Shown here: positions 44,590 through 57,080 of the stretch, piece by piece
Layout: every line of letters starts with the position of its first letter
How positions within the stretch are numbered: position 1 is the first letter of the stretch
Origin: Amphibalanus amphitrite
Taxonomy: Eukaryota > Arthropoda > Thecostraca > Balanomorpha > Balanidae
DNA: 64,000 nucleotides
Assembly: GCF_019059575.1 (NCBI RefSeq)
Contig: NW_024881534.1
Span: forward strand, 1,368,501 to 1,432,500
Reading direction: 5' to 3'
Notes under the pieces: model-generated
The model's input: the letters and a program-made list of their open reading frames with translations, nothing else
Told to the model about the DNA's origin: nothing
Databases searched by the model: none
Made by a program: the position numbers and the translations under genes

Positions 44590-46044
44590 AGGAAGGGTGC
44601 CACCTTCCGAAATTTTTGTTCTATGAATCTAATTTACTTATTTGAATTTTTAGACGTGGTTAGCGCGTCCACAATATACAAAAAACCGAAACATTGCATT
44701 TAATACATTGGCCAAAAAAAAGATCGTTGTTTATATCACCACTACAACTCAAGGTCGTTTGATGTGGCAGCTAGGACGGCTGGCATATCCTGTTGTCATG
44801 GCAACATATCATTCTGCCATTTGCATTGATGGCGCAACTGAGACAAAAAGATGAACAAATAAAAAGAAAGAAGATAACATGATTTGAACTAAAGGTTTCA
44901 TCAAAAGAACATCAGAAAGAACATCAGAAAAGAACATCAAATAAGTCGAGTAAAGGTTTTTCCTTTACAATGCTTAAGAGATCTATGGAACCCTTCACCC
45001 TTCATGCAACTTACTAGAAAAACTACCCAATTAAAATTTTAAAACTTAAGTGTATACCATAAAGAAAAAATATACCCTTTCAAAATGATAAAACATGCTT
45101 CAAAAGTATAACTTTTATACATACCTTTGCTGATTTCATGTTTTATAAAATACCCTTAACACGACGAGGAAATAGTGCTGAAGATTTTTGCCTGCCCAAA
45201 TGCTGGCAGCAAAACTGGCAAATGATTACGGAGCGAGCGAAGCGAGCGTAGTCTTTCCTTAGATTAACGGAAATTTCTGAGTATGAGCGGCCGGCCGGCC
45301 GGCCGGCCGGCCGGCCGTGGTCACGCTTTTGCGAGGCTTATATCTCAGCAACCACTTGACCGATTTACACGCGGTAATTTTTGTAGGGTAGCTTCATTCC
45401 TTCTACCAAGTATTGGACTATTCCCGATGCATGTGGGTGACCCCTTATGCACGTGCCACGTGCAAAACGAAGAGGTGTCAGTTTTGTAATTGTTGCAATA
45501 TCTCGGTAACTACTTGGCCGATTGCGCTGAAAGTTGGCATGTAGGTAGGCACCCACTAGGCACTGCATATACATGTGCCAGAGTTGGGGTGCTGCTGCAC
45601 GTGCGCACGTGCAGGGGTCGTTTCCAGATCTCGGGAACGGCTGGACCGATTGCGCTCAAATTTGGTACACGGTTAGGGACCGGTTAGTAGGGTGCCGTGC
45701 ACAAGTCAGTTGGGACCCATTTTGCACGTGCGCACGTGCAGGGTGCCGCTTCCAGATCTCGAGAACGGCTGGGCCGATTGTGCCCAAATTTGGCACATCG
45801 CTAGAGACCAGTTAGTAGGGTGCCGTGCACAAGTCAGTTGGAGGTACCCCCTCGCAATTTTGCACGTGCAAGGCCCACCCTCTCGCTCGCTCCGTTAGTC
45901 GCCCCAAAAGGCGTTATACTGGTAACTTCACGTGCGGATTCAATGCTGACCGTCTCGAGCATAGGTAAGTGAAGCCGGTTTTTAGGTTCATGTGAGGCTA
46001 ATCTTGTAAAAACTGCGTTGTGTCCAAAAGGTGGCACCCTTCCT
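44590..46044. mobile_element. TTAA-flanked element Y, inserted in Z3 and carrying Z2
   Basis: Flanked by TTAA at 44586-44589 and 46045-46048. The termini are perfect 17-bp inverted repeats AGGAAGGGTGCCACCTT. Without Z2 the element is about 760 bp. No transposase ORF. The CCC-hairpin architecture of elements B, C and D is absent. Confidence 0.75.
45227..45922 (+). mobile_element. Helitron-like element, copy Z2, nested inside element Y
   Basis: 696 bp, the same length as 8006-8701, with about seven substitutions counted by eye. It is flanked by T (45226 and 45923) without duplication. It has the same 5' start, (GGCC)n tract, CACGTG-rich tandem units, 3' hairpin and CTGG end. Its near identity to Z1 implies recent movement. 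Confidence 0.78.
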
Positions 46045-46707
46045 TTAAGGGAAAATTCTGAGTATGAGCGGCCGGCCGGCCGGCCGGCCGGCCGTGGGGA
46101 CGCTCTTCAAAAGCTAATATCTTAGGAACGGGACATCCGATTGACAAGCGGTCTTCTTTACTGAATGTCACTTGGACGTAAAAGTTCTGTGGTGTGATGG
46201 CCATCATGCGTTCTTGCCAAACACCGCACGTGGCGCGTGGTAAAGTTGGACATTTTTTAAGAACCCCCAAAATTGCAACCTCAATAACGGCACAACGGTT
46301 GGGCCGATTTAATTGAAACTCGGTACACAGTTAGGTCTCCATCAGATAATTCATCTGCATGTGTTAAGGTTGGGGTGCTACAGCACGTGCGCACGTGCAG
46401 GGGGCGCTCCCAGATCTCGAGAACGGCTGGGCCGATTGCGCTCAAATTTGGTACACGGTTGGGGACCAGTTAGTAGGGTGCCGTGCAAAAGTCAGTTTGG
46501 ACCCCGCTTGCACGTGCGCACGTGCAGTGTGCCGCTTCCAGATCTCGAGAACGGCTAGGCCGATTGCGCTGAAATTTGGCACATCGCTAAAGACCGGTTA
46601 GTAGGGTGCAGTGCACAAGTTAGTTGGAGGTACCCCCTCGCAATTTCGCACGTGCAAGGCCCATCCTCTCGCTCGCTCCGTTGGTCGCCCAAAAGGCGTT
46701 TTACTGG

Positions 46708-48118
46708 TTTTACCATTCTGCTCCGCATCATGGGTTCATGAAATGGTAAACGCGTAACTTCCCACCGGTCAATTTCGCTCTCTTATCGTGATTTGCTCTG
46801 TGGTGCCTGATATTCTATGTTTTAAGTGTATCAAGCACCAATAATAACTAAGAAAAATAATAAACAAGACGCGGTAAAATGCGTCCGAATTTGAGGGATC
46901 ACATGTGAGATTATGCTGCCATCCAGAATTATGCCACAGGCCTCAGCTAACAGCCCTCAATCAATTCAATCTGTTTACCCGTGGCGGCCGCCATAGACCG
47001 CGATGGGACGAGCCACTGAATGATGTAAACTGCCACAGCCAGAAGCACTGCATAGGCAATCGTGCAAACTGCATCGTCAAGCCAAGATTCAGAGCTAAAG
47101 AGACTAATAAATGGATAATCCGTTCCGTCACAGAAACTGCTGTTGATTGATATTCAAAACTTCACATGCAAAAATCATTTTGTCTGCTGATATGAGTGAA
47201 AAGTTTGGTCTCAGGAATATGCATTAGATGTAAAAAAATTCAACGAAAGCCGATGCGTTTTTTTTTTAGGCGGTTATTCGGTACGCATAACTGGTTGGGT
47301 GCATTGAATATAAAACTACATCGTAAATCGTTCGTCATTAATCCACAGCTGTCCGAGGACAAATGATGATGAAAGCAAGAAGTTGGGGAAATCATTAATT
47401 TATCTTATCAGCTTTCAAAGCACATTACAGTAGTTACTGACTCCAAGATCCCTCAAGATCCAACCGTCGTAGTTAGATGACCATTGACCATTGACACGAA
47501 GAATACATAAGTTGCTAAGAACGCAGCATGAATCGCAGTTCTGCCTTCATATTTGTTTAGCCCGAGCCCGAAAAAAACGCTAATGCGCTTGTTGATTATT
47601 TCAAATGTTCCAAATGATTAGTGGAGTATGCAGAACCTCAAAGAGCTGCAAAAGGCATCCTTGTTCAAACCAGTGAACACAATACCGTAGAAAGCTTGAT
47701 TTTATACAAAATATTTGCCAGAATTACATTATTCTGAGAAAAAATGTTCGTAGCTTGACCAACTAGGCTGTAGCTGGCAGGACCCTCTCATGGCCTTTAG
47801 GCTAAGGACGTCCAGCGCCCTTCGCGCACATGCAATTTGCTGAATTTGCATAAGCTTCTAATCAACGACCTTTTTATTACCTAAACCTAGCCATCACCGA
47901 CTCAGACACCGACTTAGAGCTGTCCAGGTAGCTGGATAATTTATGACCTGTCTATTGGACCACTGCACTGACGAATTCCAGGAACGGCTGTGCCGTCAGC
48001 GACCACGTACGGTTTCCAGCGGACCGCCATGGAAGACCGACGGTGGACCGTGGCATCATCTATACCTGCGTACGAGTGCAGCTGAGTTAGCGAGAGAAGA
48101 GGGCTTCCAGCACTTCTC
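46708..48118. other. Non-coding stretch
   Basis: AT-rich, nothing recognised. Confidence 0.45.
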
Positions 48119-48397
<279 letters not shown>

Positions 48398-49610
48398 GGC
48401 CACTGTGAGTATCGCAATTGACGCTGGCTCGTCTGTCGTGTTGCGTGAGGTGCGTGCCGGGACAACGGACCGATGTCGCGCCCGTGGGCGGGTGCCACAA
48501 GTGTCTCGGGACACGGCAGGTTCGATTGCAAGCCGAACGTCAGACTGAGCCTGATCAGAGCGGAACTCTCGCCTTGGCAGTTGGGAGAATTTCTGGGAAG
48601 AGTCGTTTCTAGGAAGCTCCGCTCGGGTTACACAATTGGAGGTAATATTCGTATTTGAAAGAGGTGGTTGATATTCTTTTCATGAATTATACTACCGTAG
48701 AAGCCTGTGCAAAGTCGTTTGTGCTTATAGACTTGGCGCAAATTAGGTCGGACAGGAAATTGAGTTTCCAGGTTATCTTGAATGGTATGCAGCATTTGAC
48801 ATTGAAATGCAATATAAACCAGAGATGCTTCCAAAATTCAAAGTAAGCTGGAGCGTTGTTGGGCTCAAGTTGAAACCTCTGTGTACTCAAGAAACAGTGG
48901 AAAAGCTTTTAATACATCTCAGACATGGTTCATGCCAAAAACCGATAAAAAAATATCAAATAGTAGGAGAAACAGGTATTAGACGCTAGCGACAGCCGAC
49001 AACATATGTTGTAAGAAGTGTGACTTATACACTTCATAATAGACATTTCGACAACCGTAAACACACCATACCACACAACATCCGATATTAACATCAGGCT
49101 TCAGAGCAAATGTCAAAATTGCATATGCTTCATTCGCATGTTTCATTGCGGCATGCGAAACAGTAGCTATTTAGCATTCAGAACTGATTTAATTATATTA
49201 CCACCAAAAGAGACTCAAGTGTCATCCACCTATGACCTGGAAAACATCTAATCTCTACGGAATCTCGCTCCTTTGCATCGGCGTTGCCTCACGATCGGAA
49301 ACCTGGGGTACGATCGTTTGGGGTCAAACTCACTTCTGCCTAGACAAACTTGCCCTAGGTTCCTGTTGCAGAACAACACTGTGCCAAGTTTGTTTTACTA
49401 TCACTGAGCTGCCGCGAACCCCTGGCGCGGCTTCGGATGACCTCTGCCGGGTCTAAAGCGTAGTTGTGTGACTTAAACTTTGTTATTTCACCTCACCACC
49501 AAATTGGCCCCAACTATCCGACGTCATTTTCATCCCGTGACTCAGTATTGATTACGCGGTGCTCGGTCTAATTTTACACCGCAGGGTAATTCACTCCTCG
49601 ACGGAACGTT
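48398..49610. other. Non-coding stretch
   Basis: Nothing recognised. Confidence 0.45.
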
Positions 49611-49614
49611 TTAA

Positions 49615-50862
49615 GCCCGGTTCTGACTGCCGTTTTTCGATCGTTTGGTGGATCGTATGGTGATCGTATCGTGATCGTATGGTGATGGGATGGGGATCGG
49701 CACGCCCGTTTCCCGATCGCCGCGATGGTAATCGTATGTGTGCAGTGAGAACCGGGAAAAAACGTGACTGTGCGCGTCGTTCGGTAGCGGCAGATCGTAC
49801 GTCGTAGTGCGTTCCGTCGAAAGATGGATTGAGTTTATCTTTTGTCTTGATCGTATCGTACAGTTGACATCGTGTGGGGAACTCGCTGTGCTGCATGCAG
49901 CTTTTCTTGCTGCTGTCTTGTGGAAGGTTTGCGCTAAAATATGATATAACTTATCTTATTAGTAAATCACGGTGACTATAAATAAATAAGCTTGATTGAC
50001 ATACTTATAATCAAAGTAGGTACTTCCACTTAAAAGATACCATACGAAAAATCATTGATTCGTTCAGGTGCGTCAATTACATCAAAGTATTAATTTTATT
50101 GCACGAAAAAGCCTTACCCGATAATGTTAATTTGATACTTAAATTCAGAAATGTTTTAACTACATTTAACCTCTTTTTAAGTCTGAAAAGTATTAATTTC
50201 CCTCTTTATAGATCTCGTCCCGTTCATGGCGGCCAATCAACATGCTTCCCTCAGATGACGTCATCTGTGCGCCTGCGCTCTGCCGAGCCGGCAAGCCTCG
50301 TGGTGACCGGCAATTTACCGGCGACACTGGAGATGGTACATAGATATCTTACCAATGAATTTCTGTCAAGTTCAACGAACCGATTTTCAAGAAAACCGAT
50401 GCACAGCATTCACAATACTCACTTTTAGGTTGTAGGTTACTTTCCAGGACAATTTGACATGATTTTCTATTTTTCCACGCATTTTCAAAATTGCGTACCT
50501 TCCACGGCCGAGAATGGTTTCCGCCGCCATGCTGCTCCAATCAAGCCGAAATGTTGATTAACTTCACGGAATAGTCAGAGCCGACTACTCAAACTAAATT
50601 ATTGAATTAGAGAGATGTTTTAAACTACATTTAACTTCTCTTCAAGCGTAAAAAGTATTTATTTCGTTCTTATCTATCACCGCCGGCAGTAATGGCGGAC
50701 GCAGACTCCCACACGATACGCACGATCCGCACGATACGATCTACCAGTTACCAGATCGTATCGGGCCTAGAGATTTTTATCTTTTTCCGCCAGCCACGCT
50801 CACCATACGATCACCATACGCTTACCATCCGCTCCGATCGATTTCGGCAGTCAGAACCGGGC
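49615..50862. mobile_element. TTAA/TTTA-flanked element with GATCGTATGGT subterminal repeats (element E)
   Basis: Inverted termini GCCCGGTTCTGACTGCCG at 49615-49632 and 50845-50862 are perfect over 18 bp. The flanks are TTAA (49611-49614) and TTTA (50863-50866), read as a TTAA duplication with one later change. Imperfect inverted similarity continues inward through GATCGTATGGTGATCGTATC-type words on the left and their complements on the right (50700-50830). Inside, a ~60-bp segment at about 50145 recurs at about 50612 in the same orientation. No transposase ORF. Confidence 0.7.
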
Positions 50863-50866
50863 TTTA

Positions 50867-52180
50867 GGCGGAAACACGAGACAACAGCTCTGTGGGACGA
50901 TATTAATAATACGTGAGAGGCTCTTTCGGGAGACCGCTGTATAATGGCTCACCCCTCACTCCTCGCAACCCATGCGGTGTTTTCGCAGCTCACTATCAGA
51001 ACACTGCAAGTAAGCGGTGGAGATCTCGCACCAAATTATTGTTTTGGCATAACAATACATCCATGGGGTGGGGGACACTTGCATTCAAAAGACGCAACAA
51101 GTTCTGTATTTATTAGTGTGTTTACGAATCTGATGACATTTATGGATGTTCAGAGGCGACAGCCTGTCTATTGTTGCGTCATTCAAAAGAACCACAGCTT
51201 TATTGGTACGCCACTCAGCGCTATTGTCAATAGCAGAAACAGCATTTGAAAATTATGAAGTAAGACACACTTAATTTGGAGAATGTCAAAGCTGCTTTTT
51301 CCGTAATAGACTCACGAAATCTTCAAATCAGTTAACAATAACACACTAATAATCCCTTCTAGAAAAATGTAGTCTAAGGCTCTTATGTTTAAATATAAGT
51401 CTGTCTCAAATTCAGGAGGCTACTTTCCGCTAGTTTTGCATGTAGCTGTCACACTTAACCCTAGTCTCAAGTGGAAATTAGCCCTGAGTGAAAATGTCCA
51501 CCTTTGCCAGTCTTCCCACGCACACCTGTAATCGGTTTACCGCGCTCGACCGATTCCTCTTTCAACACGGAATTCAAATCGGATAAAAGGCTAGAGTTGG
51601 CGGCGTGCTCTGACTGCCTCGGTAAGATGGAATACCGGCGAGACTGAGGGAGTAGAGCTGCGGCCGTTGTTAGGACTAGTTGAAGACCGGGAGAGCAGGG
51701 GCGAGCGCGGTGGCAGGTCCCTGACAAGAGAAGTTTGGGAGGAATGCAAAATAGCGTGGTGTAAAATGATGTGAGTGGCGATCTATGGTGTTGTGGTTAT
51801 CACATAACAGCCAGATGGCGTGTTCAAATCAGTTTTACATGAATATTTAATGAGGCCACGCGAGTTCGAATTCATCAACTGTTCAATTACTGACTGCGGT
51901 CTTGTAAATGAAACTTTCCAGAGGTGCTATTAGATTTAAAAATAGCTTTCCTTGCAGAGCTCAGGTTCAGGATCTTCCAGAATGTATAGGAGGCCAACCA
52001 AGTAGCTGGGCATTAAATTAGGCGCGATAATTAGCAGCTCGCCCAGGCGGTACCCGTATTCCTCGAACCGTATACAGATCACAAATTGCTCACATTCTGC
52101 TCACCGGGGGCAATCAGCTTCAATCAGCAAGAGTGGGGTCTTTGGTCCATGCCGGCGGCACCGGAACCGTGATCAGTCAT
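50867..52180. other. Non-coding stretch with a tRNA-like fragment
   Basis: No gene recognised. Contains the possible SINE head at 51784-51831. Confidence 0.4.
51784..51831 (+). repeat. Possible tRNA-derived SINE head (degenerate A and B boxes)
   Basis: TATGGTGTTGTGGTTATCAC resembles the A-box region of tRNA-derived SINEs, and TGTTCAAATC (51821-51830) resembles a B box about 25 bases later. The acceptor stem and tail are not recognisable. Confidence 0.28.
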
Positions 52181-52395
52181 GGTCTGCGGTCTGGTTGGCC
52201 ACGCAGGAAAGGTCTGTGGTCTGGCAGACCACATTAGAGTAGTTTGTGATCTCTCTGACCATTCGACATTGGTCTGTGGTCTGGTTGGCCACACGGCCGG
52301 GAAGGGTTCATGGGGTCTGCCCGATTTAGCTGGAGTAATCTGTGATCTCTCTGACCACCCGACATTGGTCTGCGGTCTGATACTGACCGACCAAT
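52181..52395 (+). repeat. 30-bp minisatellite (GGTCTGTGGTCTGG unit)
   Basis: GGTCTGYGGTCTGG-like unit starts lie at 52181, 52211, 52241 (diverged) and 52271, exactly 30 bp apart. Further units appear around 52336 and 52366. Confidence 0.75.
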
Positions 52396-53244
52396 GTCGA
52401 TCAGCACCGGGAAAGGTTTGTGACCCGCCCGCCCGCCGCCACCACCTGGATCCCCATTAGCCCTCCGTCCTCCAGTTCCGTCTCCATGGGCCGCAGCCGG
52501 GGCTGTCGGCCACAGCTGCGGCACAGCTACGGCCGCGCCGCAGGACATAAAAACGTGTTATGAGCCTGCGGTCCTCCCACGGGTCAGCCAACAGCTGTGG
52601 CGCGCCGCTTAATCCCGATGACTTATCGATAAAGTGAGCCTTGTCTTGACTGATAACACTCTATATGTTCGGAAAAGTCGCGCAGAAAAACGCAGATGTC
52701 AGTAAAAACCATGTTCTTCAAGCTCGTGTGCGTGACGGCTGTCGTCAACTGAATTTTATGAGCTAAAGACGACAAACCTCATCCACGAGACAAATCAGGC
52801 AAATTTACGCGAACCAGTTCCTTTTACGTTTTTTTTTTTTTTTTTGCCCATGAGCCTCTCATACCGCCCTATCTCAGCAGCCCAGTCTGTCGTCTGACGC
52901 TGCCCGCCACCGTCGGCCTGGCCCGCTCATTCTGCGCTCTCCCAGCTCCCAGTGTCCACTCGGGGCCTTTGTTCCGGCCGGGGGGTCCGGTGGAGAGACC
53001 CCCCCCCCCACCCCCCGGCGGCGGAGCGAACGAGGGTGCGTCGCCTCCGGGCCCGGCGCGGTCACGGCTGTTCGATGAGACAGCATGGTCGATGCCGGCT
53101 CAGCTGTGGCGCCGCTCAGCTCAGCTCGACGGGCAGAGGGAGGGAGGAGGGGAGAGAAGGGCGGAGGAGCGACGGTCGGGACTGTAGACGGCGTGGCGCC
53201 CCTCCCCCTCCTCCTCCTGAGAGGCAGGGATGGGGCACCTATAG
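52396..53244. other. GC-rich non-coding DNA with homopolymers
   Basis: 52860-53220 is GC-rich with C and G runs (52999-53019). A run of about 17 T lies at 52829-52845. Open frames on both strands reflect composition. Confidence 0.4.
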
Positions 53245-53252
53245 TGACGTCA

Positions 53253-55627
53253 TAACACTCAGATTCAGCTATTGGTAAGAATAAGGACGATCATCAGTGG
53301 TGTTATATTTCATACATCACCGATACTGGCGCGCAGCTGCGGCCATTGTTTCCGTTAATTGAGATAGCTGGACGTGTGACCACCACCACATTTTATCTCA
53401 TCAGGGAATGCACCAATATCACTGCTGCAGCCATGAACGGGGTCTTGCAATTATTTAGATGATTGTGATCGAATTGATTGGGATTTTTGACGCAATCATC
53501 ACGCAATGTCATACATAACAATTTGCACAATGCACAATACATACTGGATTGTGAGGCGATTTCTAACAAAACCCCGGTCAACGTTGTAACCAAAGGTCAG
53601 ATAACCTAAACGTTGGGCCTGAGTAATCATAAATGACCGAACCACCACGCCGAAGTTAAATGGCCTCAAGCGGCGACTCACACATTTGTTCTGTTTTGAT
53701 GGATTTTCAACAGATCACGCGACTTCATAAGCATGCCTCATTGCCTATGCATTATGCAATCATTCATGCTGGCTGAAAATGATTCTTGCTTTATGAAATC
53801 TATAAAATTTAGCTGACATTAATCAGATCATGTGATTGTATAACATTAGGTAATATATAATACAGAATGTATGATAATACAACGGTCTTAACAAAAAACA
53901 AAATAATATATAACGGCATGTTTTATGTGCTGCGGTGGAAAAGGGAATCTTCTGATTGCTCCTGTACTGTATAGCATCGATCGATTGGACGATTAGTTGA
54001 CCCCATCCATTTTTAATGACGAAAGAAACACGACAGCCTGCAAAAAACATCGCTATTTTTATACTGTCTCCAGATCCATCGAGCCGCCGGAATACACAGC
54101 TATCGTGTCTTCTTGTCACACAAGTGCACGTGGCCTGAGCGGCCCCGCACGGTTAGACATTTGTCCGTACCGGTCCGTACGGATCGTACCCCGTATCCAT
54201 CTAATAACGTTCACGCTGGTCGTTCGACATTGTACGTCAAACTGCTGGCGTGTCGTAAATTTTACCGCCACAGACGTATGTGTGTGCGGTAGGAAATGTT
54301 ACGCCGATATTAAAATGGTTATGGCAAGGTCAGAAATAAAGCATTTGATGAAAAGTCGTGTTTGGTCGAATGTAGGTTGATGTCAAAACCAAGATACCTA
54401 TAAGAAACAGGTAGGTCGGATGTTTTGAGTAAAGCCCTGGTGACGTCACTGACATTTCTTATATGGAGAATTTCGCCCATAAGGAAAATATTTTACATAC
54501 GAAAATTTGTATTTCATTAGGAAAAAATACATTATTTCAATTTCATCATGAAACTTATATAATTTAATTAAAAAACTTGAAATCCTTTGAGTGCTTGTCC
54601 CAACCTCTGCTATACCTTTGGTTACGTGACTGCCATGATAAACTTTGCGTTTTGCAATGTTATGACTTAAACAGAAGCAATAAATGTTACAAGCGTATTA
54701 TTTATGATGTTTTAGGCAACAATCGTGTAATAACATCCTTGAATTATATACATTCTGCTTAAAAGAGGTCACGTGATGTTACCAGATTGTGCTCGGACAG
54801 CATCTTCTTGAACTTCGATTTTGAGTACTTTTTACCTTCATTGAGGCCTAATAACGGACGTTTTTAGTTATAAAATGAAGCAATGAATCTATTTAGGGCA
54901 AAATTTAATCATTGTTGCACTTTCAAGCCGGGCTATCCTGGCATGAACTTCGGCCAGTTTGTGTGTGAAGCCTATGGTGAAGGGAAAACTTCACGCCCGG
55001 CTGACGTCACAGACCTCGGCTACCAAATCGTGTCCGGTGGGGGTCGGTCAAAACCGACGGTGTATTTGAAGGCTAAAAAATGTTGAAGAATCAAACTGCG
55101 AGAGTAACAGCATCTTATATCATCTCAATTATGAAAACAAGAGCCAGAACCCGTTTTTCTTCTTTTGTCTGCCTACATACAGTTTCCAGTTCATTATACT
55201 AAAAACTGCTGCTGTGCGACACATCATTCGAGTATAGCGTCGTCAACGCGATGCCGATGAGACAACTGTTGATCTTCCAGTCTCCCTCCCTACCGAGCAC
55301 CCGTTCATCAATCCATCCAACATCACCCAGCACAGGTAAGCCGTCTCCCGAGTCCCCGATACGTGCCGACGACCCGGTGCCGTGGCCTAGGTCTCCTCTC
55401 GGACGGTGCCCCTCCCCGTCGGTGCCAATCGCGTGCTGACCATCACGCCCGGTACGACAATCATCGTTACCGACGACTGTCGGAGCGTCTCTGCAGGAGC
55501 TGCCGACGGACCCGTCGACCCCCCCCCCCCCCCTCCATCGGTCAGCGGTCATAGAGTTCACGGGGCAGGGTATTGCACGACGCAGTCGGCCCTGACGCGG
55601 TATTCAATCAACGTCTGGGAGCGGTAA
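53253..55627. other. Non-coding stretch
   Basis: No gene is supported. A C run of about 15 lies at 55518-55532. TGACGTCA occurs at 53245, 54441 and 55002. Confidence 0.4.
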
Positions 55628-57080
55628 GTGATAACATAACATAACATAACATATATTACAATGTAACAACAGGCTACAGGAGCCCAACAAGGTTACAAGG
55701 ATGAAATACACAGTGATGTACACATTCATGCACACTGAACAAGATTTACATGACAATGAATGCAATGAGTGTATCCTAACAACGAAACCTATCAGAGTTG
55801 TCTACGTCTTCAATGGTGTCAAAGACCGCACCACGCTCCGTAAAATACAAATCCACGTTATGTTTGAATTTGTTAAGGGAGGAACTATCAATAACCCAAG
55901 GAGGTAAGCTATTCCACATATCAATGACGCGGTTAGTAAAAAAGGATTGCCTTAAACGCGTTTTTGAAAATTTCTTTACCAATTTACATCCATGTCCTCT
56001 TGTAGAGTTCGAACTTATCGTGAATAAGCTCTTAAAATCTAGCTTATCAATACCTCTATAAATTTTGAACAATTCAATCAAATCACCCCTCACTCTCCGG
56101 TAATAGAGTGAAAACATATTTAACGAGACAAGCCTTTCTCTGTAAGTCATCCCGCGAAAACCATGCACCATCCTAGTGGCCTTCCTCTGCACACGCTCTA
56201 GAGACTTGGCGTCTTTTTTAAAGGGCGAGTACCATGCCTGTGCACAATACTCTAAATGTGGACGAACAAGGGAACAATAAAGTTTTTTCATAACGTCTTT
56301 ACTTTTATAATTAACGTTTCTATATATTACTCCCAACATTTTCAGAGACTTTTTACGGGCTTCTTGACATTGATGACTGAATTTTAGATCATTTGTGATT
56401 AAAACACCTAAATCTCTTTCTTCAAAAACATTTTGCAGTTGACTGCCGTTTAAATAATATCGATCATTTTCATTTACCCCAACGCTAAGAACTTTGCATT
56501 TCTCTACGTTAAATTCCATCTGCCATTTTCTGCTCCAATTGAAAAGAATGTTTAAATCTGATTGTAATGTTTTCATATCCTCGTCTGATGTAATTGCTTT
56601 TGCCAGCTTAATGTCATCAGCAAATTTCCAAAGCCTACTGCTTAAATTATTATCCAGAGAGTTTACAAAAATAATAAAGAGCAATGGGGCTAGAACCGTA
56701 CCTTGTGGTACACCACTCTTAACCTCCGCCCACTCAGACTGTTGTCCATTCAAAACAACTCGCTGCTTACGTCCTACCAGCCAGGTCTCTATCCATCTAA
56801 GGAGGAAACCGTCTAAGCCATGACACTGTAATGAAACTAATAATCTTTGATGTGGAACCTTGTCGAAAGCTTTACAAAAATCTAAATACACTACTGCTAC
56901 CTTCTGTCCCCTGTCTAATAGCTCTGTTACATATTCGAGAAAGTCTAGCAAATTTGTCAGACACGATCGTCCAGCTCTGAATCCATGTTGAGAAGGCAAT
57001 AAAAGTTCATTTTGCTCTAAGTGATTCGAGCACCGCTCGCGCATGAGACGTTTTGTAAGCAGAAGAAGCCTCATGGCGAA
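55628..57080 (-). mobile_element. 5'-truncated LINE, antisense, with (ATGTT)n 3' tail
   Basis: The coding part (55776-57074) is followed on the minus strand by a ~120-bp 3' UTR ending in ATGTT repeats (55631-55655). The homology starts abruptly inside the RT domain near 57080, a typical incomplete target-primed reverse-transcription product. Confidence 0.78.
55776..57074 (-). pseudogene. LINE reverse transcriptase, N-terminally truncated (432 codons, open frame)
   Basis: The frame starts within the RT finger region and reads to a normal C-terminus without internal stops. Residues 28-37 are the SQHGFRAGRS block. YLDFCKAFDK (motif A, D65), GVPQGT (121-126, motif B) and KFADD (D153, D154, motif C) are intact, followed by the thumb (WQMEFNVEKCK) and the C-terminal region (SLVRPHLEYCAQAW, RVQRKATRM, FFTNRVIDMWNSLP). 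Endonuclease and ORF1 are missing. The sequence style is that of the CR1-like group and differs from the 17591-21322 element. A young but 5'-dead insertion. Confidence 0.85.

Larger units (their letters stand above)
44549..46707 (+). mobile_element. Helitron-like element, copy Z3, split by a TTAA element
   Basis: It begins TACGGAGCGAGCGAAGCGAG at 44549 and ends GGCGTTTTACTGG at 46707, with T on both sides. The element is interrupted at TTAA: 44549-44589 joins to 46045-46707. The joined order matches Z1 around its own TTAA (8042-8045). Z3 is more diverged than Z1/Z2 and has different middle units, so it is the older host copy. Confidence 0.7.
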
